From contig NZ_MVHF01000045.1 of assembly GCF_002086485.1 (NCBI RefSeq), positions 1 through 63,382 of the forward strand: 63,382 nt of DNA, in the 5' to 3' direction. The notes below the pieces were generated by a model that saw only the letters and a program-made list of their open reading frames with translations, did no database searches and was not told the origin of the DNA. Within the stretch, counting starts at the first letter, position 1, and each line of letters begins with the position of its first letter. A program made the translations under genes and the position numbers. This document shows, in pieces, positions 51,577 through 60,367 of this stretch. The stretch is from Mycobacterium aquaticum. GTDB taxonomy: Bacteria > Actinomycetota > Actinomycetes > Mycobacteriales > Mycobacteriaceae.

Positions 51577-52521
51577 ATGAGCACGAGACGATATGCGCTG
51601 ATCAGCGCCACCGCAGCTGCTGCGGTGGTGCTGTCGGCGTGCTCGGGTACCGCACCCGCCGAGCCGAAGCCGTGGCCGAACCAGGCGGCGAGCTCCAGCG
51701 CGCCAGCACCGACGAGCGCGGCGGCGGCTCCCGCGAATGGGACGATGGAGAAGCCGGTGTGGGTCACCGCCCCGTGGACCGGCAAGGTGAACGAGAACAA
51801 GGCCGGCGACCAGTTCGGCGGCACACCTGTTCCAGGCATCACGATCGCGCAGGCAAATGGCGAAAGCTCCCCAAGCCGCTGCACTCTCGGCGCAGCGGTG
51901 CGCACCGCTGAGGGCGCCCCGGCCTTCATCACGGCTGGCCACTGCGACGAGCGCCCCGGAAACCAGCTGTGGCTGTACCCGTCCGCAGACATCTCCGGCG
52001 TGGACACCGTCCACCTGCCGAAGCCGTACACCGATGTGACCGACACCGACGGCAAGCCCGACCCAGACACGGGCGTCGTCAACGACTCTGCGTTGGTCCC
52101 ACTCTCGGGCCTCAACCCCGCCGCGACGGTGATCGCCAGCAGGTACCGGATCGCGGGCATGCTCACCGCGACCGCGGCGAAGGAGCTGGCGCCGAAGACC
52201 CCAATCTGTTTCGACGGTGCGGTGTCGGGCGTTCGCTGTGGGGTGGTCACCGGCGATACCGGTGGCGTGCTCGGATTCAGTCGCGAGCCGGGCGCCCCCG
52301 CGCCGTTCATCAGCCCTGGCGACAGCGGTGCGCCGGTGTTCGTCCTAGACAGCCAGGGCCGCGCCGCGCTGGTGGGGCTTCTCTCGGAGCGTGTCGGTGA
52401 GGGGATCGGCTGGGCCAGCTATCTCGACTCCGCGCTCTCAAAGATGAACGCCGCGGTGTTCCTCGACTCGAAAGTTGCCCCGTTCAAGGGCGTGGACTTC
52501 TCTAGGCGCACAGTCGGCTGA
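51577..52521 (+). CDS. Lipoprotein trypsin-like serine protease
   Basis: 314 residues. Lipobox 'VLSAC' then an Ala/Ser/Pro linker. Chymotrypsin-fold features: His in 'FITAGHCDERP', a possible Asp near 'VVNDSALVPL', and the nucleophile Ser in 'ISPGDSGAPVFV'. Cys residues flank the sites. Acts on the outer side of the membrane. Followed by two probable exported helical proteins, which may be its substrates. Confidence 0.85.
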   Translation: MSTRRYALISATAAAAVVLSACSGTAPAEPKPWPNQAASSSAPAPTSAAAAPANGTMEKPVWVTAPWTGKVNENKAGDQFGGTPVPGITIAQANGESSPSRCTLGAAVRTAEGAPAFITAGHCDERPGNQLWLYPSADISGVDTVHLPKPYTDVTDTDGKPDPDTGVVNDSALVPLSGLNPAATVIASRYRIAGMLTATAAKELAPKTPICFDGAVSGVRCGVVTGDTGGVLGFSREPGAPAPFISPGDSGAPVFVLDSQGRAALVGLLSERVGEGIGWASYLDSALSKMNAAVFLDSKVAPFKGVDFSRRTVG

Positions 52522-52570
52522 TTCCGCGCCACGCCAGCTCTACCAGCACAAACACCGGTAGGCTGGCCCC

Positions 52571-54058
52571 ATGACGTACACGGACCCGGACTTCTCTGCT
52601 ATCTACGCCCGCGCATCGGGGGCGGGGAATTCCGCGCGCGTCAACGACACCGCGGGGCAGGTTTCCGCCGCAACCGGCAAACTCACCAGCGCCACCTCCG
52701 GCAAGGGGCCGGAGAAGTTCACGGGCGACGCCGCCGAGATCGGGAAGACCCTCTCGGCGCTGGCAACCGACGCCGCGATCGCCACTGATGTGTGGGGCGA
52801 TCTGAAGAAAGCCGCCGACGCCTGGAAGGCGGCCGCGCCGACTGCCGAGGTGATGAACGCCGCGGAGAAAGAGGTCGCCGACGCTCATTTAGCGGCGACC
52901 GCTGCGAACGATAAGGCCAACGCCGCCCCTGATGACAAGGACCTCGCCGACAAGGCCGAGAAGGCGGGTGAGGCGTCGATCGCCGCCAAGCTGCGCCTCA
53001 TCGACCTGGAGGCCAGGCGCAAGGCCGCCAACAAGGCGCTGCTCGAGGCGATCGGGCGCGCGATCGTGAAGGCGAAGCGGATCACCGGAGCCGAGAAGGT
53101 GGTCGGCGCGGGTGGGGGCTACGGCAACGGCGTAACCCTCCCAGGCCAAACCGGCAACGGCGCCGGCAACGGCGCCCCCGCAGGGGGTACACCTGGCGGA
53201 ACACCGGGAGGCAAGCCTGCCGGCACTCCTGGAGGTAAGCCTGCTGGTACACCCGCTCCAACGCCTGGAGGTAAGCCCACCGAGACTCCTGGCGGCAAGG
53301 GCAAGGACACCACCGAGGCCGATCTGGCTACTGTGCTCGCCGCTGCTCAGCAGCAGAATCAGCAGGGCCAGGGGCAAGGGCAGCCGCAAGCGCAGCCCGC
53401 AGCCGCAACCCAACCTCAGCAGCAGCAGAACCAGGGCGACAAGGACAAGGGCGACCCGAGCAAGAAGACTGCCGATGCGATCGACGTCGACGACCTGATC
53501 CGCGAGGGTATCCTCCCGGCCAGCGCTGCGACTGCCACCCTCTCTGGCGCCGGCGGTGGGAACCCGGTCACAGCGACGCCCGCTGCCAGCACGAACGGCA
53601 ACAGCACCACCTTCCGCGGACCTGGAACCCCGCTCCCCGGTGTGGGTCTGGGCGGTGCACCGGCCGTGAACACGCAGGCTCCGGTTGTCAGCGGCACTAG
53701 CCAGGCCGGACTGCAGACGACCAGCGACGTCACTGGCCGCTCTACGCCTCCGGCGCAGGCATTCTCACCAAACCCGGCCGGCGCGGAGACGAAAACTAGC
53801 GGCGCACACGGAAACACCGCCCAGCAGCAGGCCGCTCAACAGCAGGCAGGGCAGCGGGGTGCCGGCATGCCGATGATGCCTATGGTGCCGATGGGCGGCG
53901 CTGCTCCCGCTGGCGGAGGTGGTAGGAGCGGTGACGGCGAGGCAAAGCCGGGCGTGGTGCGATACCAGGACGGTGAGGTCGGACGCCATGGCGAGGACGA
54001 GGTCTCGCAGGCGGTCCGTGGCGGCACTATCGCGCAGAACCGGCCGGACCCGGCGTAA
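52571..54058 (+). CDS. Exported-type helical/Gly-Pro-Gln-rich protein, ESX substrate-like
   Basis: 495 residues. The first ~160 are helical, with Trp in 'VWGDLKKAADAWKAAAPTAE' and long Ala/Lys/Glu coiled coil, like ESX-secreted WXG/EspB-type hairpins. Then repeated 'GGTPGG/GGKPAGTP', a Gln-rich stretch ('QQQNQQGQGQGQPQAQPAAA') and a Gly/Met tail ('GMPMMPMVPMGG'). No Sec signal. Function unknown; surface or secreted role inferred. Confidence 0.6.
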   Translation: MTYTDPDFSAIYARASGAGNSARVNDTAGQVSAATGKLTSATSGKGPEKFTGDAAEIGKTLSALATDAAIATDVWGDLKKAADAWKAAAPTAEVMNAAEKEVADAHLAATAANDKANAAPDDKDLADKAEKAGEASIAAKLRLIDLEARRKAANKALLEAIGRAIVKAKRITGAEKVVGAGGGYGNGVTLPGQTGNGAGNGAPAGGTPGGTPGGKPAGTPGGKPAGTPAPTPGGKPTETPGGKGKDTTEADLATVLAAAQQQNQQGQGQGQPQAQPAAATQPQQQQNQGDKDKGDPSKKTADAIDVDDLIREGILPASAATATLSGAGGGNPVTATPAASTNGNSTTFRGPGTPLPGVGLGGAPAVNTQAPVVSGTSQAGLQTTSDVTGRSTPPAQAFSPNPAGAETKTSGAHGNTAQQQAAQQQAGQRGAGMPMMPMVPMGGAAPAGGGGRSGDGEAKPGVVRYQDGEVGRHGEDEVSQAVRGGTIAQNRPDPA

Positions 54059-54073
54059 CGAGAGGACTGAACC

Positions 54074-54514
54074 GTGACCGACAAGATCAGCGTGAAGGAC
54101 AAGGCCACCGTCACCTCTGGCGCTAAGGACTTCCGCACGCAGAAAGAGGCCGTCACCAGCATTGGAACCGACCTGCAGGCCGAGTTCGACGCCTTGATCA
54201 CAGCTCTCGGGATCACCGTCGATGGTGAGAGCGCTGAGGGTGGGGTGCCCACCGGCCTCGGAGCCTCTGCGAAGGCGCGGGCCGATTCCGCGGCCGCCTC
54301 GCTGGGCACGTTGGCGGACAGCTGGGAGACCTGGGTGAACCGGCTTGAGGTGATCGACGGCGAGGGCGCTACGGCGGTGGAGGGAGCTGGCGGGAGCACT
54401 CCCAAGCCGGCGGACCCGAAGCCCAGTACGCCGGCACCTACTCCGGCTCCGGCCAAGCCGGCCAACCCGTTGACGCCCGATCTGAGTGTGCCGCCGGCCT
54501 TCCGCATGAAGTAG
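54074..54514 (+). CDS. WXG100-like small protein with proline-rich tail
   Basis: 146 residues from GTG. Two helices around 'ALGITVDGESAEGGVPTG', with 'SWETWVNRLEV' in the second; tail 'KPADPKPSTPAPTPAPAKP'. Size and helix-turn-helix layout fit WXG100-like partners of the preceding protein. Fifteen bases behind it. Confidence 0.6.
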   Translation: MTDKISVKDKATVTSGAKDFRTQKEAVTSIGTDLQAEFDALITALGITVDGESAEGGVPTGLGASAKARADSAAASLGTLADSWETWVNRLEVIDGEGATAVEGAGGSTPKPADPKPSTPAPTPAPAKPANPLTPDLSVPPAFRMK

Positions 54515-54529
54515 CCCGCAAGCAGCACA

Positions 54530-54561
54530 CGGCCCCGGTCTCCGCGAAGGTGCCGGGGCCG
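54530..54561. terminator. Bidirectional terminator
   Basis: CGGCCCCGG and complement with a 14-base loop between convergent genes ending at 54514 and 54577. Confidence 0.8.
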
Positions 54562-54576
54562 ATTCGTGTCCGGGTG

Positions 54577-55587
54577 TCAGTTCCTCGGCAGGGGTGGGGC
54601 AAGCTGCGGCCACCGTTCATGCACCGCGTTGAGGAGAGCGTTCCGCGAGTCGTCCGAGAGCATGACACCTGCCGCATCGGCAGCCGCGTCCGCGTGGAGC
54701 CGCATCGCCTCCTGGGCACCTTCGGGAGAGCCGTCGGCGTCTTCCCACCGCGCCAGGCCCTCGGCGAGAGCTTCTCCGTACACACTGATCGACCGGTACC
54801 CCTGCTGCAGTCCTTCATCCTCAGTGTCTCGTGCGCGCCACAGAAGCCCGTGCGTCACCTCATGGCGGGCGATCGCGATCCGCTGCTCCACGGTGGCCGG
54901 GGCGTTTACGGCAGCGGTCAGCGCGGCCAACTCCTCAGCAGCCTCACTGATCTCGTTCCACTGACTGACCACCCACGAGCCCGGACCGCGCCGCTGTGTC
55001 TCGTCGAGTTCACCCCACGCGACGGCCAGCAGAGGGTCTGAGCAGGCCATCTCAACGATCTGATCCTCTGTCGAGCCCTCTACATCGGAGCGGTTGTGCC
55101 GGCGGAGCCTGGCCACTGCTGCGGCACCAGCTACGACGCCCAGAGCAACGCGGTGGCAATCAGCGGTGAGCACCACCTTTTCGGTGGCCACGCTGCGGTA
55201 CGCGGCCTCCAGCGGCGTGTCGGTATCGAGCGGCGGTTCAAGAAGCCATCGCTGCACCCGCTCAGTCATGACCACGCCCAGCTGGCTGATCCACTCGACG
55301 ATCTGCAGCGAGCGCGCGGTGCCCACAGTCTCCGCGGCGCAGGCAGCGAGAGCGTCGGTATGCAACACCTCCAGGTGCAGTTCACCGGGGCTGTCCACGT
55401 GGTGCTCGCCCACGCGCCACCGATACAGGTACTCCGCGGCGGTACCAGCGGCGACCACCCCAGCCGAGTCCTGGCCTTGCTCGCGTGCTAGTTCTCGGGC
55501 CGCGCGACGGTACAGGGCAGCGGCGCCCTTCGGCCACTGGATCGCGTCGAACTGCCGTCGGGCTTCGGCCCGCCCCTCTTCGTTCAT
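54577..55587 (-). CDS. Protein with HEVTH metalloprotease-like motif
   Basis: 336 residues, mostly helical. 'RIAIARHEVTHGLLWRARDTEDEGLQQGYRSISVYGEALAEGLARWEDADGS' contains a HExxH zinc site and resembles the M41 (FtsH peptidase) layout. N-terminal ~200 residues are unassigned. No signal peptide. Could be a repressor-cleaving or toxin protease; unproven. A half-match to the element operator lies at 55594. Confidence 0.6.
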   Translation of the reverse strand: MNEEGRAEARRQFDAIQWPKGAAALYRRAARELAREQGQDSAGVVAAGTAAEYLYRWRVGEHHVDSPGELHLEVLHTDALAACAAETVGTARSLQIVEWISQLGVVMTERVQRWLLEPPLDTDTPLEAAYRSVATEKVVLTADCHRVALGVVAGAAAVARLRRHNRSDVEGSTEDQIVEMACSDPLLAVAWGELDETQRRGPGSWVVSQWNEISEAAEELAALTAAVNAPATVEQRIAIARHEVTHGLLWRARDTEDEGLQQGYRSISVYGEALAEGLARWEDADGSPEGAQEAMRLHADAAADAAGVMLSDDSRNALLNAVHERWPQLAPPLPRN

Positions 55588-55797
55588 GCACCCATTCTCT
55601 CTGCAAAACCGCCTTCGCTAGGCGTGGTGACGCGACTCTGGAGCAACTACTTCACCAGCGCCATGGGTGTCACTCGTCAAACCGGTTCACGATCCGAAAT
55701 AACCGCTGTACCAGATCAATACGTGGCATGCTGCCGATATCATCCGTATCATCGGAGTCATCATAATCACTCTACAGCAAACACGGAGGACGCCGTG
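55588..55797. promoter_or_regulatory. Divergent intergenic region with TATCAT-type repeats
   Basis: Between divergent genes. At 55735-55768 it holds ATATCATCCGTATCATCGGAGTCATCAT-like repeats (three TCATC units), possible operator boxes for the 55798 operon. Confidence 0.35.
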
Positions 55798-56079
55798 ATG
55801 ACGACCGTCGAGATCAGCCTGAACGCCACTAGCCGTGGTAACTGGATCCTCAATCTGGGAGGGGAATCGTTCGCCGGTAGTGACGACGATGACTTGCGCG
55901 TCGTCATCCACGCGCTGGAGGCGGCGGAGGCGGCGGGCGAGACCGTCGTGCGTCCGGCCGGCTACAGCTCGATCGCGGTCGCCTGCCCGGAGGTACTTAC
56001 TGCCGCGCTTGCCTTGTCGCGCGAGTGCATGCCGCAGATCGAGCGCAAGAAGCGGATCGAGCGCACTGCGACGATCTGA
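55798..56079 (+). CDS. Hypothetical protein
   Basis: 93 residues, 'MTTVEISLNATSRGNWILNLGGESFAGSDDDDLRVVIHALEAAEAAGETVVRPAGYSSIAVA...'. Ribosome site CGGAGG 8 bases before ATG. Unknown family. Confidence 0.6.
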   Translation: MTTVEISLNATSRGNWILNLGGESFAGSDDDDLRVVIHALEAAEAAGETVVRPAGYSSIAVACPEVLTAALALSRECMPQIERKKRIERTATI

Positions 56080-56158
56080 GGCCGCAATCTCCGGTGCGCC
56101 GTTGCCGGCCCAGATGTCCAGCGGCGCACCGGCTCCACCCCTCCACGAAGGAGTTCAC

Positions 56159-56437
56159 ATGCCCCTGTCCGCCATCGTCTACAGCAAGCCCAGCTGCGCC
56201 CCCTGCCTCTGGGTGAAGCGCACGCTGGAGCAGCACGGCGTTCCGTTCACGGAGCTGGACGTCACCGAAGACGCAGCCGCCGAGCAGACCGTGCGCGACC
56301 TCTACGCCTCCCATCGCCCCGGTCAGATGCCGGCCACCCCCGTGACGCTGCTGTCCACCCAGGAGGGGGTGCTCACGGTCTTCGGCGCTGACATCCGCGG
56401 TCACCTGCGCGCCGCGGTCGCCTCGGCAGCTGCGTGA
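56159..56437 (+). CDS. NrdH/mycoredoxin-like glutaredoxin
   Basis: 92 residues. CxxC active site 'SKPSCAPCLWVKRTLEQHGVPFTELDVTEDAAAE' and cis-Pro 'QMPATPVTLL', as in glutaredoxin-fold proteins. Good ribosome site (GAAGGAG). Probably reduces disulfides with thioredoxin reductase or mycothiol. Confidence 0.85.
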   Translation: MPLSAIVYSKPSCAPCLWVKRTLEQHGVPFTELDVTEDAAAEQTVRDLYASHRPGQMPATPVTLLSTQEGVLTVFGADIRGHLRAAVASAAA

Positions 56438-56454
56438 CGTGTACTGATTCCCGC

Positions 56455-56670
56455 ATGAGCGCCTCGCCAACCCCTTCCGGCTACATGTCCCGCACCGCCG
56501 CCGCAGCCGAGCTGGGCTGGTACCCGCAACGTGTGACCGCGGCCATCAAGCGCGGCGCGCTTCCCGCCTACGAGCAGGACGGGCAGGTCCTGGTGCGGGA
56601 AGCTGACGTGAGGGCCCTCGCCGCGAAGCTCACCGCCGAGCCCCGACCCCTGGACCCGAAGGAGCTATGA
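56455..56670 (+). CDS. HTH_17 DNA-binding protein
   Basis: 71 residues; 'YMSRTAAAAELGWYPQRVTAAIKRGALPAYEQDGQVLVREADVRALAAKL' is an excisionase-type HTH. 17 bases behind the glutaredoxin gene. Confidence 0.7.
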   Translation: MSASPTPSGYMSRTAAAAELGWYPQRVTAAIKRGALPAYEQDGQVLVREADVRALAAKLTAEPRPLDPKEL

Positions 56671-56690
56671 CCCCGGAGGCAGAAGCCAGG

Positions 56691-56723
56691 AGCACCCCAT
56701 CACCTTCTCGGTGACGGGGTGCT
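56691..56723. terminator. Bidirectional terminator
   Basis: AGCACCCCATCACC pairs (one wobble) with the 3' arm ending at 56723, between convergent genes. Confidence 0.75.
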
Positions 56724-56739
56724 CTGCTGTGTCAGGGCC

Positions 56740-57033
56740 TCAGCTCTCGCCGAGCAGCTCCCGCACCACCTCAGGCCCCAGCTCTCGCTCCCACCTGCGA
56801 CGTGCCCCGCGGCGGCAGGCGTTCACGATGCTCTCGCGCTCCCAAGGGTCCAGCCGGCGGATCGTGCGCTGCACGTTCTCGAACTCCCGGGCGTACGCAC
56901 GGACGGTGCTGCCAGAGATACCGAACTCCTCCGCTAACTGCTCGGCGGGGATGCCGCTCTGCACGGCGAGGGCGATGTCTCGCCTGGCAGCGGGGTTGGC
57001 AATGGCGTGCTGGAAGGGCTCGCGACTGGTCAT
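56740..57033 (-). CDS. Small HTH protein
   Basis: 97 residues: 'AVQSGIPAEQLAEEFGISGSTVRAYAREFENVQRTIRRLDPWERESIVNACRRGARRRWERELGPEVV'. Clear HTH with helical extension; transposase-like or regulator. Alone on its strand with a terminator behind. Confidence 0.65.
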   Translation of the reverse strand: MTSREPFQHAIANPAARRDIALAVQSGIPAEQLAEEFGISGSTVRAYAREFENVQRTIRRLDPWERESIVNACRRGARRRWERELGPEVVRELLGES

Positions 57034-57144
57034 GGCGGGATCATCACCGCGGAGGCCCAGTCTTAGTGGTGCGGGGCGCGGCTACGGCCGCGCAGGTAAG
57101 TGGTCGCGTAAGCGACTACATACCCGCCACCTGTCGGACCGTGG

Positions 57145-58035
57145 CTACGGACGCTCCACGATGTTGTCGGGGTCGTCAGGGTCCAGCCACTCCAGGTCGG
57201 ACTGACGAGCCGCTGGCCCCAGTTCCAACGGCCCCGCCACCGTGTAGTCGCCAGCCTCGACGGCGGCGCTGAACTGCTGGTAGTACGCGTCGTCACGCAT
57301 TGCGGGTTCCGGTCCGCGGCCCGTGGCCGCCAGCAGGAATGTCACGTTGTCGATATCAATGTGGCCGGCTGTCTGCGGATGCGTCGGTGACGGAATGGCC
57401 GTGAATCCCGCTTCCTCGCAACGCTCGACCACCGCGGCGTAGTCACGCGCCCCCAGCGGTATCCACTGCCGATCCGCCGCCTCGGCGGGTTCGACCCGGA
57501 ACAGGGTGTCGCCAACGATGATCCGCACCACGCCGCTGGGCAGCGCGAGCTCGGGTGTCACGTCGAACCACACGCCGAGGAACGCGGCTACGTCATCGAC
57601 TGCGGCCGTCTCGATGAGCCGCACCTCACCGGTGGTCGCGGTGGTCGGCAGCGCCCGGATCCGCTCCTTCTCGGCGTCGCTCGGTTCCTCCCAATCGACG
57701 TCAGTCACCCCGTCCCAGCTGCGCACCACCATGTGCACCGTGTTGTCGCAGCCGTTCACATCCACTGCCTGCATCGGCTCACCCGGCGCAGAGACGTCGA
57801 AACCTAACGCTCGCAACCGATCCAGCGCGCCCGAGTCCACCGATACGGTCATGTCGCTGTACCGGCTGATCACTTCTACCACCGACGCCGTGTTCACTGT
57901 GACGGTCGGCCCGGCTACCGGAGTGACGCGCCAGCGGCCGTCGCCCAAGTCCTCGGCGGGAACGTTGAAGATCGCCGACCAGAAGCGCGCGGTGCTCGCG
58001 CCGTCGTTCGAGACGAGGCGGATCTCGGTGATCAC
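57145..58035 (-). CDS. Glyoxalase/bleomycin-resistance-fold protein (double VOC)
   Basis: 296 residues from GTG 58035. Two VOC-like repeats: 'ITEIRLVSNDGASTARFWSAIFNVPAEDLGDGRWRV...VTVNTASVVEVI...' and 'GEVRLIETAAVDDVAAFLGVWFDVTPELALPSGVVRIIVGDTLFRVEP...'. Coupled (GTGA) to the upstream small VOC-like gene. Metal ligands are not obvious; may bind a small molecule. Confidence 0.6.
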   Translation of the reverse strand: MITEIRLVSNDGASTARFWSAIFNVPAEDLGDGRWRVTPVAGPTVTVNTASVVEVISRYSDMTVSVDSGALDRLRALGFDVSAPGEPMQAVDVNGCDNTVHMVVRSWDGVTDVDWEEPSDAEKERIRALPTTATTGEVRLIETAAVDDVAAFLGVWFDVTPELALPSGVVRIIVGDTLFRVEPAEAADRQWIPLGARDYAAVVERCEEAGFTAIPSPTHPQTAGHIDIDNVTFLLAATGRGPEPAMRDDAYYQQFSAAVEAGDYTVAGPLELGPAARQSDLEWLDPDDPDNIVERP

Positions 58036-58229
58036 GCTGCACCTTCTTCCGCCGCCGCCGCCTCCGCGACGATCATGACGAGGTGGTGGCCGTCGGGTGC
58101 GTCCACCGGGTCGGACGAGGCCGTGATCGCGACCGGCGCGTCGAACAGCAGGGACAGGAACTCGGCGGTGCGGGCGACGTCGCGGACGCTGGTACGGATC
58201 ACGGGGCGGGTAGAGATGAGGTTGCTCAT
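58032..58229 (-). CDS. Small VOC-like protein
   Basis: 65 residues; 'RTSVRDVARTAEFLSLLFDAPVAITASSDPVDAPDGHHLVMIV' resembles half of a VOC (glyoxalase) repeat. Overlaps the next gene by four bases, so the two products probably work together. Confidence 0.5.
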   Translation of the reverse strand: MSNLISTRPVIRTSVRDVARTAEFLSLLFDAPVAITASSDPVDAPDGHHLVMIVAEAAAAEEGAA

Positions 58230-58302
58230 GTCCGAATCGTGCCACGGCGTACCGACGCATGAACCTGCGAAATCTCCAGCCCCTCAAGAACTCTCGCTGT
58301 AC

Positions 58303-58378
58303 CTGCAACACAACGCTGAGTCACCGCTGGTACCGGCAGTGTTGCTGGTTACGTTGCATCTGCAACGGAACATGCAAC
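58303..58378. promoter_or_regulatory. TGCAAC box cluster before the 58427 operon
   Basis: Four TGCAAC half-sites in direct and inverted order, including the palindrome CGTTGCATCTGCAACG at 58352-58367, within 125 bases of the operon start. Operator inferred. Confidence 0.55.
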
Positions 58379-58426
58379 GCAGAAATCCCTCGCCACCTGT
58401 CAGTGGGGCCGTCCACACTGGCAGTT

Positions 58427-59491
58427 ATGCCGACTGCAGAAGACCGAGATCGCCGCGCCGCCGACCTGCGTGAGCGCGCCGCCCTCGTACGCCGTGACGG
58501 CTGGGCGCCGTTCCAGAACACCTGGAGCAACGGGCAGGTCGCAGGTGTCCGTGCCGTGCTGGGAGAGCCAGGTGCCGTCGACGCCGCGGTGGCCACCTGG
58601 GCACCGACGCTCTGGGGCGTAGAAGCCGCTGAGGTGGACGCCCGCAGCGGGTACAAGTGCACGCGCTGGTGGTTCTCCGAGGTTGCGAACCCGAGCCCGG
58701 ACCTGCTCACCGAGACAGAACATGCACAGCTGCGAGCGGCTCGCGCCGCGTCCGCGGACCTTCGCAGCGCGCTCGACTCCGGTGACCCCGACGAGCGCCG
58801 CGCTGCGTTCGGTCAGTTGATGCAGACTCTGAGCAACGCCGACTTCGACGCGACCCGTGACAAGTTGCACGTGCCTGACGACGCCGGCGAGTACCGCGAT
58901 GGTCTGATCCGGATCATGCGCCGCATCCCGCCGAACTGGGGCCGGTGGATCAGCTGCAGCAAGGGCTGGTACCCCATCATCGTCGAGCTCGACCAGCAGC
59001 TCGCCGAGCTCGACCCCGCGTATGAGCTGCATCAGTGCAAGGAGAAGTTCGGGGGTTTGCGCTACTACGTCCACACCGAGCTCGGAGACGAGGCACGCGA
59101 CCGGATGTGGGCGCTGATTCGCCAGGCTGAGACGCAGTGTGACGCAACGTGTGAGCTCTGCGGGCAGCCGGGGGCTCAGCACACCAACGGGCGCTCGTGG
59201 CTCAAGACCGTGTGTTCCGACTGCGCGGCGAGGGAGGGGTACAGCCCGATAGGCGAGCTGGTCAACGACCTTGCCCGTGACAGTCGCGGAATCTGGAAGG
59301 TGACGGTGTACGGCGACGGCGAACCGAGCTACTGGGACATGTACCGCGGCGAGGTCACCGTCGACGACACTTGTCATCGCGACATTGAGGTGCTGGCACT
59401 GCCGAGTGTGCTTCGGACGTGGCGCATCCGGCTGACAGACGGCACCGAGATCGAGAGCGGTCTCATCGCGGCGATCGAGAGGAAGCGATGA
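58427..59491 (+). CDS. Hypothetical protein with C-terminal zinc-ribbon-like motif
   Basis: 354 residues from ATG 58427 (the longer frame overlies the operator boxes). The ~200-320 region reads 'HQCKEKFGGLRYYVHTE...CELCGQPGAQHTNGRSWLKTVCSDC', a CxxC...CxxC zinc site typical of proteins that detect structured ligand or nucleic acid. The N-terminal domain is unassigned. First of four coupled genes. Confidence 0.6.
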   Translation: MPTAEDRDRRAADLRERAALVRRDGWAPFQNTWSNGQVAGVRAVLGEPGAVDAAVATWAPTLWGVEAAEVDARSGYKCTRWWFSEVANPSPDLLTETEHAQLRAARAASADLRSALDSGDPDERRAAFGQLMQTLSNADFDATRDKLHVPDDAGEYRDGLIRIMRRIPPNWGRWISCSKGWYPIIVELDQQLAELDPAYELHQCKEKFGGLRYYVHTELGDEARDRMWALIRQAETQCDATCELCGQPGAQHTNGRSWLKTVCSDCAAREGYSPIGELVNDLARDSRGIWKVTVYGDGEPSYWDMYRGEVTVDDTCHRDIEVLALPSVLRTWRIRLTDGTEIESGLIAAIERKR

Positions 59492-59778
59492 CCGCCGGAG
59501 AGCTGATCGCCCAGCTGGTCAAGCTCGACCCTGGCACACCGGTACTGGTGACCGGCTACGAGGGCGGATTCGCTCCGTGCACCCTCAGCGTGCTCGACGT
59601 GCAAGAGCTGGATCGCACCGACGGGTCCGACTACCTCGGCCAGTACGTCACCCCCGACGTAGCTGCGGAGGAGCTCGACGGCCGCGGTGGCGTCTGGCGG
59701 TACATGGTGGGCGGGGAGCCGCCGTTGCTCGTCGGCGAGCCGTTTCAGGCCGCGATCTTGATGCGGGAGGGACGCTGA
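59488..59778 (+). CDS. Hypothetical protein
   Basis: 96 residues, 'MTAGELIAQLVKLDPGTPVLVTGYEGGFAPCTLSVLDV...'. ATGA coupling to the previous gene and TGATG to the next. This opening pattern is widespread in small phage/island proteins; role unknown. Confidence 0.65.
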   Translation: MTAGELIAQLVKLDPGTPVLVTGYEGGFAPCTLSVLDVQELDRTDGSDYLGQYVTPDVAAEELDGRGGVWRYMVGGEPPLLVGEPFQAAILMREGR

Positions 59779-60101
59779 TGAGCGGCTTGCCATGGCCGAT
59801 CGTGGCGGTCGAGTCGTGCGGTGGGACCGTCCTTCGCATCTCACACCGCGACGGAACCGTGCACGAGACGGACATGGCGTATCTGCTAGGGAAGAGCGGC
59901 GTGTTCGCAGCGCTGACACCCGAGATCATTGCTGCCGCGACGGTCGTGGACGGCGACACGATCGGATTCCGCATGCCTGACGGAACGATCCTGGACCTCG
60001 CGCCCGACGCCCTATACGAGCACGTCGTCGACGGACGCTGCGACGGCTCCTGCGGATGGACGCCAGAGAACACGACTGTGATCCACGAGCCGGCGCGATG
60101 A
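59778..60101 (+). CDS. DUF2442-like protein
   Basis: 107 residues. 'LRISHRDGTVHETDMAYLLGKSGVFAALTPEIIAAATVVDGDTIGFRMPDGTILDLAPDALYEH' fits DUF2442. It often pairs with DUF4926, which here follows. Confidence 0.7.
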   Translation: MSGLPWPIVAVESCGGTVLRISHRDGTVHETDMAYLLGKSGVFAALTPEIIAAATVVDGDTIGFRMPDGTILDLAPDALYEHVVDGRCDGSCGWTPENTTVIHEPAR

Positions 60102-60367
60102 TCTTCCAAGAGCACGAGCTGGCGGTGCTGGTCCACGATCTGCCAGAGGATGGCCTGGCCGCGGGAGACGTTGGAACAGTCGTGGGCGTCTACAGCGATC
60201 ACCTCGCGTACGAAGCGGAGTTCATGACCACCAACGGTACGACCGTAGCGGTGAAGACGCTTGAGGCCGATTCCATTCGGCCGCGCTCCGCAAGCGAGAT
60301 CACACATGTGCGCGAGGTGGCGCTCCCTCCCGACGATGACCGTCGTCCTCCGGTTACTGCTCAGTGA
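60098..60367 (+). CDS. DUF4926-like protein
   Basis: 89 residues: 'MIFQEHELAVLVHDLPEDGLAAGDVGTVVGVYSDHLAYEAEFMTTNGTTVAVKTLEADSIRP', the compact SH3-like DUF4926 pattern. The start overlaps the DUF2442-like gene, forming the usual pair; biochemical role unknown. Overlaps the convergent HTH gene by 14 bases. Confidence 0.7.
   Translation: MIFQEHELAVLVHDLPEDGLAAGDVGTVVGVYSDHLAYEAEFMTTNGTTVAVKTLEADSIRPRSASEITHVREVALPPDDDRRPPVTAQ

Noticed and set aside
55594..55612. Seventh copy of the 19-bp operator
   Set aside because: Only the left half (ATTCTCT) matches; the right half is absent.
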